64,000 bases of DNA from positions 744,001-808,000 of the forward strand of contig BQJR01000003.1 in NCBI GenBank assembly GCA_021604805.1. The letters are read 5' to 3'. Position 1 is the first letter of the stretch, and the number at the start of each line of letters is the position of its first letter. The notes beneath the pieces are model-generated. The model was not told where the DNA came from and did not search any database. It was given only the letters and a program-made list of their open reading frames with translations. Of the stretch, positions 55,014 through 63,193 are shown one piece after another. The stretch is from Planctomycetota bacterium (GTDB taxonomy: Bacteria; Planctomycetota; B15-G4). Both the position numbers and the translations under genes were made by a program.

Positions 55014-56027
55014 ATGCCCATGGCGAGCGAGCTCCGGCTCGCGACGCCTTGGCACACCTCGGCGCCGGCTGCACCGATGGAACACTCACGCGCACGCCCT
55101 GATGCGCACGCGCCCATCGGCGTGATGGGTGACCACCTGCACAAAGAAGGCGAGCTGATGCTCTCCTTCCGCGCCATGCGCATGCAGATGGCCGGGATGC
55201 GCGACGGCACCGACAACCTCTCGCGCGCCGACGTCTTCGCCGCGGGCTTCCCCGTCACTCCCACGCGCATGACCACCGACATGCTCATGCTCGGCGCCAT
55301 GTACGCCCCCAGCGACGACGTCACGCTGATGGTCATGCTGCCGCACATCACCAAGGTGATGGATCATCAGACCGCCGGCGGCGTGGAGTTCGACACGCGC
55401 TCGCGCGGCATCGGCGACGTGACCGTGAACAGTCTCATCCGCGCCTGGGACGACGGCGAACACCACCTGCACTGGAACCTCGGCCTCAGCCTGCCCACCG
55501 GTTCCGTGAAGGAGCAAGACGACACCCCCGCCTCGGGCACGAACAACGTGCGCCTGCCTTACCCGATGCAGCTCGGCACCGGCACCTACGATGCGCTCGT
55601 GGGCGCGACCTACACCGGCGCGTCGCCTGAGATCTCCTGGGGCAGCCAGGTCTCACTCCGCATCCCGCTCGAGAACAAGAACAACGAAGGTTGGCGACGC
55701 GGCCACCGCGAAGAGTTCACCAGCTGGATCGCGCGCCCGATCAACGAGGAGCACAGCGTGTCGGCGCGCGTTCGTTTCGCGCAGTGGGATCGCATCCACG
55801 GCGCCGACCCGCTGCTCAACCCGAACATGGTGCCCACGGCGAACCCTTCGCTCTCCGAGGGCGAGCGCCTCGACTTCCTGGTCGGCTGGAACTGGTTCGA
55901 CGCCGACGCCGGCACCGAAGGCAACCGTCTCGCGTTCGAGTTCGGCGCGCCGGTCTACCAAGACCTCGAAGGCCCGCAGCTCGAGACCGACTTCACCGTG
56001 ACCGCGGGCTGGCAGAAGGTGTTCTGA
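55014..56027 (+). CDS. beta-barrel outer-membrane-type protein, no evident signal peptide
   Basis: The 337-residue protein begins with a His/Met-containing region (DAHAPIGVMGDHLHKEGELM) and continues with amphipathic strands, SFRAMRMQM, DVTLMVMLPHITKVMDH, HWNLGLSLPTGSV and RVRFAQWDRIHG, ending WQKVF with a C-terminal Phe. This is the pattern of the MetA-pathway / transporter-type barrel proteins. A signal peptide is expected but cannot be found from the ATG at 55014 nor in the upstream sequence in any frame. The real N-terminus may have been lost, or the start is elsewhere. The His/Met-rich start suggests possible metal association. Confidence 0.6.
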   Translation: MPMASELRLATPWHTSAPAAPMEHSRARPDAHAPIGVMGDHLHKEGELMLSFRAMRMQMAGMRDGTDNLSRADVFAAGFPVTPTRMTTDMLMLGAMYAPSDDVTLMVMLPHITKVMDHQTAGGVEFDTRSRGIGDVTVNSLIRAWDDGEHHLHWNLGLSLPTGSVKEQDDTPASGTNNVRLPYPMQLGTGTYDALVGATYTGASPEISWGSQVSLRIPLENKNNEGWRRGHREEFTSWIARPINEEHSVSARVRFAQWDRIHGADPLLNPNMVPTANPSLSEGERLDFLVGWNWFDADAGTEGNRLAFEFGAPVYQDLEGPQLETDFTVTAGWQKVF

Positions 56028-56049
56028 GCGCGATCGGGCGGCGGGTGAC

Positions 56050-56116
56050 GGCGCGCGGCTTCGCGCCGGCGCCGCGCGCCGGCGGCGGCTGTCGCCGCGG
56101 ACGCAACAGCCGCCGC
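56050..56116 (+). terminator. two tandem GC-rich stem-loops
   Basis: A perfect 10-bp stem GGCGCGCGGC/GCCGCGCGCC (56050-56059 and 56071-56080) is followed two bases later by an 11-bp stem GCGGCGGCTGT/ACAGCCGCCGC (56082-56092 and 56106-56116). They lie 23 bp after the barrel gene and 112 bp before the SulP gene. No T-run follows, so they are either a factor-assisted terminator or a structured leader for the permease mRNA. Confidence 0.4.
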
Positions 56117-56228
56117 TGGCCGGGCGAAATCGGCACCGGGCAGATTCCCGCCTGAATCCCCGTGGACGCTGAGAGGCCTGTCGCTACGCTGCGCCGTTCG
56201 ATTTCCCGCGCAGAGTTGCCAGCTCCAA

Positions 56229-57785
56229 GTGTTCAACCTCATCGGTACGACGAAGTCCGGCCTCGGGAGCGACCTGCTCTCGGGCCTCACCGTGGCGCTC
56301 GCGCTGGTCCCCGAAGCGGTGGCCTTCGCCTTCGTCGCCGGTGTCGACCCGATCGTGGGCCTGCACGCCGCCTTCATCGTCGGGCTGATCACCGCGGTGT
56401 TCGGCGGACGTCCCGGCATGATCTCGGGCGCGACCGGCGCCATCGCCATCGTGCTCGTGGCGCTCGTCGCGGAGCACGGCATCGAGTACATGTACGCGGC
56501 CGTGGCGCTCATGGGCGTGCTGCAGATCGGCGCGGGCGTGCTGCGGCTCGGCAAGTTCATCCGCATGGTGCCGCACCCGGTGATGTTGGGCTTCGTGAAC
56601 GGGCTCGCCATCGTGATCTTCTTGGCGCAGCTGAGTCAGTTCAAAGTCGCTGGGCCCGACGGCACGCTGCAGTGGATGAGCGACGGGCCGCTCTACACGA
56701 TGCTCGGCCTGGTCGCGCTCACCATGGCCGTGATCCAGTTCTTGCCGAAGCTCACCAAGGCTGTGCCCGCGTCGCTGGTCGCCATCGTGGGCATCACGCT
56801 GATCACGCTCGGCCTCGACCTCGACACGCCCACCATCGTGGACTCCTTGCGCGCCATGTCAGGCGACCCGTCGGCTTCACTCGCGGGCGGGCTGCCGGCG
56901 TTCTGGATCCCGGCGGTGCCGTTCACGCTCGAGACCTTCTGGATCATCCTGCCCTACGCCGTGATCCTCGCGGCCGTCGGCCTGATCGAATCGCTGCTCA
57001 CACTCACCCTGGTCGACGAGCTCACCGAGACGCGCGGCCGCGGCAACAAAGAGTGCGTGGCCCAAGGCGCGGCCAACATCACCTGCGGCTTCTTCGGCGG
57101 CATGGGCGGCTGCGCGATGATCGGCCAGAGCATGATCAACATCAACTCGGGCGGACGCGGCCGCTTGTCGGGCATCACGGCGGCGCTCGTGTTGCTGGCC
57201 TTCGTGCTCGTGGCCTCACCGCTGATCGAGATGGTGCCCGTGGCCGCGCTCGTGGGCGTGATGTTCATGGTCGTGCTCGGCACCTTCGAGTGGTCGAGCT
57301 TCCAAGTCGTGACCAAGGTGCCGCTCACCGACGCCTTCGTGGTCGTGCTCGTGTCGGCTGTCACCGTGTTCACCGACCTCGCGATGGCCGTCTTCGTGGG
57401 CGTGATCGTGTCGGCGCTCGTGTTCGCCTGGAAGCACGCCAAGGTGATCCACGCTGTGTGCGAGACGGACCCCAGCGGCGCCAAGATCTACTCGCTACGC
57501 GGCCCGCTGTTCTTCGGTTCGAGCAACAACTTCCTCGAGCTCTTCACCCCGCGCGACGATCCCGACGACGTGGTCGTGGAGTTCCTGCACGCGCGCGTGT
57601 CCGACCACTCCGCCATCGAAGCCATCGACACCCTCGCCGAACGCTACCTCAAGCTCGGCAAGCAGCTGCACCTGCGTCACCTGAGCCCCGAGTGCCGCAA
57701 GCTGCTGCACAAGGCCGGCAAGATGGTCGAAGTCAACGTGATCGAGGACCCGAACTACCACGTGGCGACGGACGAGCTGGGCTGA
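56229..57785 (+). CDS. SulP-family anion permease with STAS domain
   Basis: The 518-residue protein starts with GTG 56229. It has 10-12 membrane segments, with the SulP signature region [36 protein letters not shown] at the N-terminus and a cytoplasmic C-terminal STAS domain (about 410-510; [20 protein letters not shown] ... [15 protein letters not shown]). SulP carriers exchange or symport sulfate, bicarbonate, oxalate or other anions. Two tandem stem-loops precede the gene. It is convergent with the DUF1080 gene, with only a 5-bp gap. Confidence 0.88.
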   Translation: MFNLIGTTKSGLGSDLLSGLTVALALVPEAVAFAFVAGVDPIVGLHAAFIVGLITAVFGGRPGMISGATGAIAIVLVALVAEHGIEYMYAAVALMGVLQIGAGVLRLGKFIRMVPHPVMLGFVNGLAIVIFLAQLSQFKVAGPDGTLQWMSDGPLYTMLGLVALTMAVIQFLPKLTKAVPASLVAIVGITLITLGLDLDTPTIVDSLRAMSGDPSASLAGGLPAFWIPAVPFTLETFWIILPYAVILAAVGLIESLLTLTLVDELTETRGRGNKECVAQGAANITCGFFGGMGGCAMIGQSMININSGGRGRLSGITAALVLLAFVLVASPLIEMVPVAALVGVMFMVVLGTFEWSSFQVVTKVPLTDAFVVVLVSAVTVFTDLAMAVFVGVIVSALVFAWKHAKVIHAVCETDPSGAKIYSLRGPLFFGSSNNFLELFTPRDDPDDVVVEFLHARVSDHSAIEAIDTLAERYLKLGKQLHLRHLSPECRKLLHKAGKMVEVNVIEDPNYHVATDELG

Positions 57786-57790
57786 GGGCG

Positions 57791-59185
57791 TCAGTTCAAG
57801 CGGCGCACGAAGAGGTTCGCGAACTGGATCGGTGCGCCGTGGTGCTGCAGACCGATGGGACCCGCTTCGGCGATGTCGGGGAGTTGCGCGTGCTCGATCA
57901 CGGTCAGTCCGTTGAGCACGACCGTGAGTCGATCGCCGACGAGCGTGATGAAGAAGCGGTTCCATTGACCGAGCGGCTTGTCGGCCTTGCGACTCGGCGT
58001 CACGGCGGCGCGCACCTCGGCGGGTTGTGAGGCGTCGGTGCGGTAGCCGTAGACTTCGCCGGAACCGACCGGCCAGCACCAGATGTTCACTTGGCTCTTG
58101 ATGCCGCCGCGCAGGTAGATGCCGCTGTCGCCCGCGTCGGGAACGAGCTCGGCGTGTTGCTCGCCGTCGGCATCGGTGGCGACGCTGCCGTCGGGCAAGA
58201 TCACGGGACGCGGCGTGTCGGTGGCCGGCCCGTTGAAGCGCCAGTCGACGACCAGCTCGAAGTCGCGGAAGGACTCTTGCGTCCACAAGTCGGTGGAGTT
58301 TCCGTCGTAGTCGAGCACCCAGTCGGCGGCTTTCCAGCTGTCAGCATGCTCGGCGCCGTGGGCCCAACCCGTGAAGTCGACACCGTTGTAGAGCGAGCGG
58401 TAGCCGCCCTCGAGGTACGCGATCTGTTCGGGCTCGAGCGGCGTCGACGCACCGGGCAACTCGGTGAGTTGCACGTTGCGGAACAAGACTTCGGAGCCTT
58501 CGGCCTCGAGGCAGATGTAGCCCTTGCGCGGCGTGCTCTCGGTGCCCCCCGACACGCGCGCGCCGTTCACTTCGAGGTCGATGGCGCCGTTCACGCAGGT
58601 GATGCGGTAGTGGTTCCACTCGCCGGCCGGCTTGGCGCGACGTTCGCTCGGCAAGCTGCGCATCCAGCCCGCGGGGTGCGGGCGGTCGGGCACGAAGCTC
58701 GCGCCGTGGATCGCGAACACGTCGCCGTGGCTCGTGTAGTTGTCGGTCTCGAGGCCGTCGAGCACCTGCACTTCGATCGAGCGCGTGAAAGGTTGGCCCT
58801 GCGCGGGCAGCGGATCCGACCACACGAAGACGCCCGCGTTGCCGCCCGGCTTCACGTGCATGTAGTCGAGCTCGAGGACAAAGTTCTCGTACTGACGGTT
58901 GGTGCGCAGCACGCCGGTGGGAATGCCGGAGCACACGAGCAGGTCGTCGCGCACGATCCAGGTGCTGGGCGCGCCGTTCACGATGGTCCAGCCGTCGAGG
59001 TTGCGACCGTTGAAGAGTGGGCGCGCTTCGGGGGCGGCCTTCGCGGACAGCGCGGCGCAAGCAGGCAGCAAGAGGCAGGCGAGCGCCAGCGCAGACACCC
59101 GCGGCAACGCGAGCGCAGCGGCGCGGGGCAGCGCGAGCGCACGCGCAACGGGACTCGCAGAGTGCGGGGACGAGAGACGCAACAT
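57791..59185 (-). CDS. lipoprotein with two DUF1080 (3-keto-disaccharide hydrolase-like) domains
   Basis: From ATG 59185 the protein has 464 residues. An Ala/Leu-rich signal ends LLPAC, a lipobox. Two DUF1080 concanavalin-like domains follow: the first opens RPLFNGRNLDGWTIVNG and contains VLDGLETDNYTSHGD, the second opens YRSLYNGVDFTGWAHG and contains GDSGIYLRGG and GQWNRFFITLVGDRLTVVLNG. DUF1080 proteins include hydrolases/lyases that cleave 3-keto-glycosides. It lies two bases downstream of the ApbE-DUF1080 gene and close to a Gfo/Idh/MocA oxidoreductase, which supports a role in keto-sugar breakdown. A GTG at 59221 is an alternative start. Confidence 0.82.
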   Translation of the reverse strand: MLRLSSPHSASPVARALALPRAAALALPRVSALALACLLLPACAALSAKAAPEARPLFNGRNLDGWTIVNGAPSTWIVRDDLLVCSGIPTGVLRTNRQYENFVLELDYMHVKPGGNAGVFVWSDPLPAQGQPFTRSIEVQVLDGLETDNYTSHGDVFAIHGASFVPDRPHPAGWMRSLPSERRAKPAGEWNHYRITCVNGAIDLEVNGARVSGGTESTPRKGYICLEAEGSEVLFRNVQLTELPGASTPLEPEQIAYLEGGYRSLYNGVDFTGWAHGAEHADSWKAADWVLDYDGNSTDLWTQESFRDFELVVDWRFNGPATDTPRPVILPDGSVATDADGEQHAELVPDAGDSGIYLRGGIKSQVNIWCWPVGSGEVYGYRTDASQPAEVRAAVTPSRKADKPLGQWNRFFITLVGDRLTVVLNGLTVIEHAQLPDIAEAGPIGLQHHGAPIQFANLFVRRLN

Positions 59186-59187
59186 GT

Positions 59188-60858
59188 TCAGAGCTCGCGG
59201 AGGAAAGCGTGGCGCACCCAAACCGCCGTGTCCCCGTCGACGAGCGGCGCGGCGTAGCGTTGCAGGCCGATGGCGCCGAGTGCGGCGCGTTCAGCGAAGG
59301 CGGGCGAGACGTCGAGCGCGTGCGTGTCGACGTCGTAGAGCAAGCGACCGTTGAGCATCACCGCGAGGCGCGTGTCTTCGAACAGCACTTCGACCGTGTT
59401 CCAAGTGCCGATGGGTCCGAAGGCGTCGCGATCGCCGGGCGGCACCGCGCCGTAGAGGCTGCCGGTGAACTGCCAGTCGCGCAGCGTGCTGTTCGTTTCG
59501 GCTTCCCAGTTGAAGTCGTCGAGCAACTGGATCTCGCAACCGGAGTAAGCCGGGTTGCTGCCGTCGCGGGCGGCGCGCAAGAACAGGCCCCCGTTCGCCA
59601 TGCGCGCGAGCTTCACGTCGAAGCGCAACTGGAAGTCGCGGTAGTCGGCGCGCGTGCGGATCCAACCCGACGGCGCGGTGGACGGGATCGCGAGCACGCC
59701 GTCGTCGCCGAGCATCGCGGGATCGAGCGCGCGCGCAGGCGTGTCGACGGGCGCGCCATCGTCGACGGCTTCCCAGGCGTCGAGGTCGCCGTCGAGCAAG
59801 TTGAGCCACGGGCCGGGCGAGGCTTCGGGGGACGGGGTGAGCCAGGGTTGGCCGTCGATGAACAAACGGGGTGGCTCGACGCGCGCGAGGACCTCGTTCG
59901 CCAACAACTCAGCGCCAGCTTTCAGTCCCAGCACGCGAATCGACGACGCCAGCCCATCCGCCATCTCGCCCCGCTTGCTGGTCACAGTCACACAAAACGA
60001 ATCGGTCATCGCCTGACCGCTGCGCGGGTCGACGATGTGCGAGTAGCGCACGCCCTCGTGCACGAAGTGCTGTTCGCTGTCGCCCGATGTCGAGACGGAC
60101 GTGTCGGCGATCGCGAGGCGTGCTGGCGGAAGCGGGCCCTCTCCGCAACCGACCTCGATCAACCACGCGCCGCGTCCGGGCGGCGGCGCGCTCACGGCGA
60201 CGTCGCCGCCGATCTGCAGGAGTGCGCTCTCGATGCCCTTCCTGCGCAACTCGTAGACGACTTTCGCGCAGGCGTAACCCTTGGCGATGCCGCCCAGGTC
60301 GACGCGCGCAACGGGCTTGGTGAACCAAACCCAGCAGTTCGGCTTGTGGCCCCGGCCGAAGTCCAGGCCGCCAGACTCAGCCTCCACCTCGAACGCATCG
60401 GCGGCGCTGAGGGACAGCGCTGCACTGATGTCTGCGGCCTCGGGCGGATGCCCCACAGCGCGCGCTTCGCGCCAAACTTCGAAGAGCGGCGCGGCGGTCA
60501 CGTCGAACGCGCCCGCAGACGCTTCGTGAAAGAAGCGTGCGGACTTGAGCACCTGCATGAGTTCGCAGCTCACCTGCACACGCTCACCAACCGGCGTCGC
60601 CATGAGACGCGAGAGCTCGCTGTCCTCGCGATAGTTGCTGAACACGGCGTCGAGCTCATGCAATCGTTCGAACGCCTCGCGCGACGCGGACAGCGCCCAC
60701 GGCTCATTCTCCGCGTAGAGCACGAGCCGCGCCTCCATCCCCATGACCATCTGCCTATACTCGTACCGCGTCATTTTCTCCGCGTACGCTGCGCGCTCGA
60801 CGGCTTCCTTTGATTGCGCGCGCGCTCCCCCCGCCACGACCAAGACCGCGATGCCCAC
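59188..60858 (-). CDS. FAD:protein FMN transferase (ApbE) fused to DUF1080 domain
   Basis: From GTG 60858 the protein has about 556 residues. The N-terminal 330 are ApbE: MGMEARLVLYAEN, VDLGGIAKGYACAKVV (the flavin-binding GG and the metal-site region), LLQIGGDVAV, STSGDSEQHFV and HIVDPRSGQAMTD, which holds magnesium and FAD. ApbE attaches FMN to Thr residues of extracytoplasmic flavoproteins. The last 210 residues (LNLLDGDLDAWEAVDDG ... GGLFLRAARDGSNPAYSG ... FGPIGTWNTVEVLF) are a DUF1080 domain. A hydrophobic export signal ending GGARAQ follows the start, but the exact start is uncertain; a GTG at 60969 would overlap the divergent gene. Confidence 0.82.
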   Translation of the reverse strand: MGIAVLVVAGGARAQSKEAVERAAYAEKMTRYEYRQMVMGMEARLVLYAENEPWALSASREAFERLHELDAVFSNYREDSELSRLMATPVGERVQVSCELMQVLKSARFFHEASAGAFDVTAAPLFEVWREARAVGHPPEAADISAALSLSAADAFEVEAESGGLDFGRGHKPNCWVWFTKPVARVDLGGIAKGYACAKVVYELRRKGIESALLQIGGDVAVSAPPPGRGAWLIEVGCGEGPLPPARLAIADTSVSTSGDSEQHFVHEGVRYSHIVDPRSGQAMTDSFCVTVTSKRGEMADGLASSIRVLGLKAGAELLANEVLARVEPPRLFIDGQPWLTPSPEASPGPWLNLLDGDLDAWEAVDDGAPVDTPARALDPAMLGDDGVLAIPSTAPSGWIRTRADYRDFQLRFDVKLARMANGGLFLRAARDGSNPAYSGCEIQLLDDFNWEAETNSTLRDWQFTGSLYGAVPPGDRDAFGPIGTWNTVEVLFEDTRLAVMLNGRLLYDVDTHALDVSPAFAERAALGAIGLQRYAAPLVDGDTAVWVRHAFLREL

Positions 60859-60928
60859 CAGCAAGTACGAGAGCCGCTCGACGGATCGCGTCTGCCGCTC
60901 GACTCGCCCCGCATGGTCGTTGCGCGTG

Positions 60929-61831
60929 ATGCTGATCGCACTCTCCTTCGCTGGGGCCGCCCAGCTCACTGCGCAAGACGCGCCGGAGAAGGCCGCGCCG
61001 CGCGCAGCGTTCGTCGAGACCATACCGCGCGCTGACGTGTCCATCGAGATGGTGCCTGTCACGATCGCGGCGGACGACGCCGCCGACAACACGCTCTGGG
61101 TCTCCTCCCGCGAGATCACCTGGAACGCCTACGACGCCTTCGTGTTCGAGCTCGACAAGGCCTTCGGCGACGAGAGCAGCGATGCCGACGCGGTCGTGCG
61201 TCCGAGCAAACCCTACGGCCTCGCCGACTACGGTTTCGGGCGCAACGGCTACCCCGTGATCTCGGTGAGCCACCAAGGCGCCGAAGCCTTCTGCACCTGG
61301 CTCAGCGAACTCAGCGGCAAGCGCTACCGGCTCCCCACCGAAGCGGAGTGGGACGCGCTCGCTGCGGTGAGCGGCCCCGAGTGGCTCGCGAGTGAACGTC
61401 GCCGCGCGTTGCGCGAGCACGCACACCTCGCGCCTGCTGCACGCGCACGCACGCATCCCGTGGGCACGCTGCCCGCCGACGCGAACGGCTTGCACGACTT
61501 GTTCGGCAACGTCGCCGAATGGTGCAGCGACGCCGACGGCAAGCCGGTGCTCAAAGGCGGCAGCTTCCAGACCGACGTCGACAGCTTTGAGTTGAACTGG
61601 CGCGCCACGCCCACGCCCGCGTGGAATCAACGCGATCCGCAGATCCCGAAGAGTCCGTGGTGGCTCTCGGACGCGCCCTTCGCCGGTTTCCGAATCGTGT
61701 GCGAAGCTGCGCCAGACGCGGGCGCCGACAGCGCGAGCACCGACGCTGAGCCGCAGAAGCCCACCGACACGCGCAATGCCAACGCCCCCGCAGGCTCGCG
61801 CGACGCCACCGCCACCGAGGACACGCCATGA
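60929..61831 (+). CDS. exported SUMF1/formylglycine-generating-enzyme-like protein
   Basis: From ATG 60929 the protein has 300 residues with a hydrophobic export signal ending QLTAQ; an ATG at 60851 would add an Arg-rich n-region and is also possible. The FGE-sulfatase fold is evident from REITWNAYDAFVFEL, GRNGYPVISVSHQGAEAFCTWLSELSGKRYRLPTEAEWD, NGLHDLFGNVAEWCSDADG and KGGSF ... FAGFRIV. The two neighbouring catalytic cysteines of true formylglycine-generating enzymes are not seen in the C-terminal part, so sulfatase activation is unlikely; many such proteins are binding modules. It overlaps the oxidoreductase gene by 4 bp. Confidence 0.78.
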   Translation: MLIALSFAGAAQLTAQDAPEKAAPRAAFVETIPRADVSIEMVPVTIAADDAADNTLWVSSREITWNAYDAFVFELDKAFGDESSDADAVVRPSKPYGLADYGFGRNGYPVISVSHQGAEAFCTWLSELSGKRYRLPTEAEWDALAAVSGPEWLASERRRALREHAHLAPAARARTHPVGTLPADANGLHDLFGNVAEWCSDADGKPVLKGGSFQTDVDSFELNWRATPTPAWNQRDPQIPKSPWWLSDAPFAGFRIVCEAAPDAGADSASTDAEPQKPTDTRNANAPAGSRDATATEDTP

Positions 61832-63150
61832 CCTCCGACACGCCCCACGACAACTCCTCGATCTCTCGCCGCGCCTTCGTGCGCAAAGCCGCGCTCGGCG
61901 CCAGCGCCATCGCCGCCGCGCCGCTCGTGCTCAGCGGACGTGCGCGCGCGCAGTCCAGCGACCCCGAAGTCTTGCGCGTCGGCCTGATCGGTTGCGGCGG
62001 ACGCGGCACCGGCGCCGCGTTGCAAGCGCTCTCCGCCGAGAACGGCACCGTGCATCTCGTCGCCATGGCCGACGCCTTTGCCGACCGTCTCGACTCCAGC
62101 CACACGAACCTCGGCAACGCGCTCGGCGATCGCGCGCACTTGCTCAAAGTGTCACCCGAGATGCGCTTCGTCGGGTTCGACGCCGCGCAGCAACTCATCG
62201 CGAGCGATGTCGACGTGGTGTTGATCGCCACGCCGCCGCACTGGCGTCCCGCGCACATGGCGGCCGCGATCGAAGCGGGCAAGCATGTGTTCGCCGAGAA
62301 GCCTTTCGCTGTGGACGCGCCCGGCATCCGCTCCGTGCTCGCCACTGCCGAACTCGCCAAGCGCAAACAGCTCTCGCTCATGTCGGGATTCTGCTGGCGC
62401 TACAACGTGCGCCACCGCGAGTTCTACGAGCACGTGCACGCCGGCGACATGGGTGCCTTGCGCGCCGTGTACAGCACCTACAACGCCAGCCCACTCAACA
62501 CCTTCAAGCGCGAGGAAGGCTGGAGCGACGTCGAGTGGCAAATGCGCAACTGGCAGCACTTCAACTGGCTCGGTGGCGATCACGTCGTCGAACAAGCGGT
62601 GCACAGCCTCGACAAGATGGCTTGGGCGATGAACGACGAGCCGCCGCTCTCAGTGACCGCCCTCGGCGGACGCCAAGCGCGACAGGGCGCGGAAACCGGC
62701 GACATCTACGATCACTTCAGCGCCACCTTCGACTACGCCGGCGGCGTGAAGGGCTTCCACATGTCGCGCCAGATGGCGAACTGCACCTACGACAACAGCG
62801 ACTTCCTCATGGGTGAACTCGGCACCGGCACCATCGCCAGCGGCGGCTACGGCCACGCGATCACCGGCCCGAAGGCGTGGACGTACGAAGGCGGCGGCAA
62901 CGACATGTACCAGCAAGAGCACGACGAGCTCTTCGCCGCCATCCGCGCCGGCACGCCGATCAACGACGGCGTGTGGGCCGCGCGCAGCACGATGCTCGCG
63001 ATCATGTTGCGCATGTCGGCCTACACCGGGCAGACCCTCACCTGGGACCAAGCGCTCGCCAGCGAAGAACGTCTCGGCCCGGAGCGTTACACCTGGGGCG
63101 AACTCGCAGTGAGCGACGTGCCGATCCCGGGCCGCACCAAGTTCGTGTGA
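61828..63150 (+). CDS. Tat-exported Gfo/Idh/MocA-family oxidoreductase
   Basis: The 440-residue protein opens with a twin-arginine signal, SISRRAFVRKAALGASAIAA, ending at GRARAQ. The dinucleotide-binding domain starts LRVGLIGCGGRGTGAALQAL and includes VLIATPPHWRPAHMAAAIEAGKHVFAEKPFAVD, with the catalytic Lys of the EKP motif. The C-terminal domain has GGDHVVEQAVHSLDKMAWAM with the expected His. Tat export of this family is typical of planctomycetes, with the cofactor carried folded. Such enzymes oxidise or isomerise sugars, often at C3, which fits the neighbouring DUF1080 genes. It is coupled to the SUMF1-like gene by an ATGA overlap. Confidence 0.9.
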   Translation: MTSDTPHDNSSISRRAFVRKAALGASAIAAAPLVLSGRARAQSSDPEVLRVGLIGCGGRGTGAALQALSAENGTVHLVAMADAFADRLDSSHTNLGNALGDRAHLLKVSPEMRFVGFDAAQQLIASDVDVVLIATPPHWRPAHMAAAIEAGKHVFAEKPFAVDAPGIRSVLATAELAKRKQLSLMSGFCWRYNVRHREFYEHVHAGDMGALRAVYSTYNASPLNTFKREEGWSDVEWQMRNWQHFNWLGGDHVVEQAVHSLDKMAWAMNDEPPLSVTALGGRQARQGAETGDIYDHFSATFDYAGGVKGFHMSRQMANCTYDNSDFLMGELGTGTIASGGYGHAITGPKAWTYEGGGNDMYQQEHDELFAAIRAGTPINDGVWAARSTMLAIMLRMSAYTGQTLTWDQALASEERLGPERYTWGELAVSDVPIPGRTKFV

Positions 63151-63193
63151 GTCGCGGCGCGGCGTGCGAGCTGGCGCGTTGCGCGCGCGGCGC

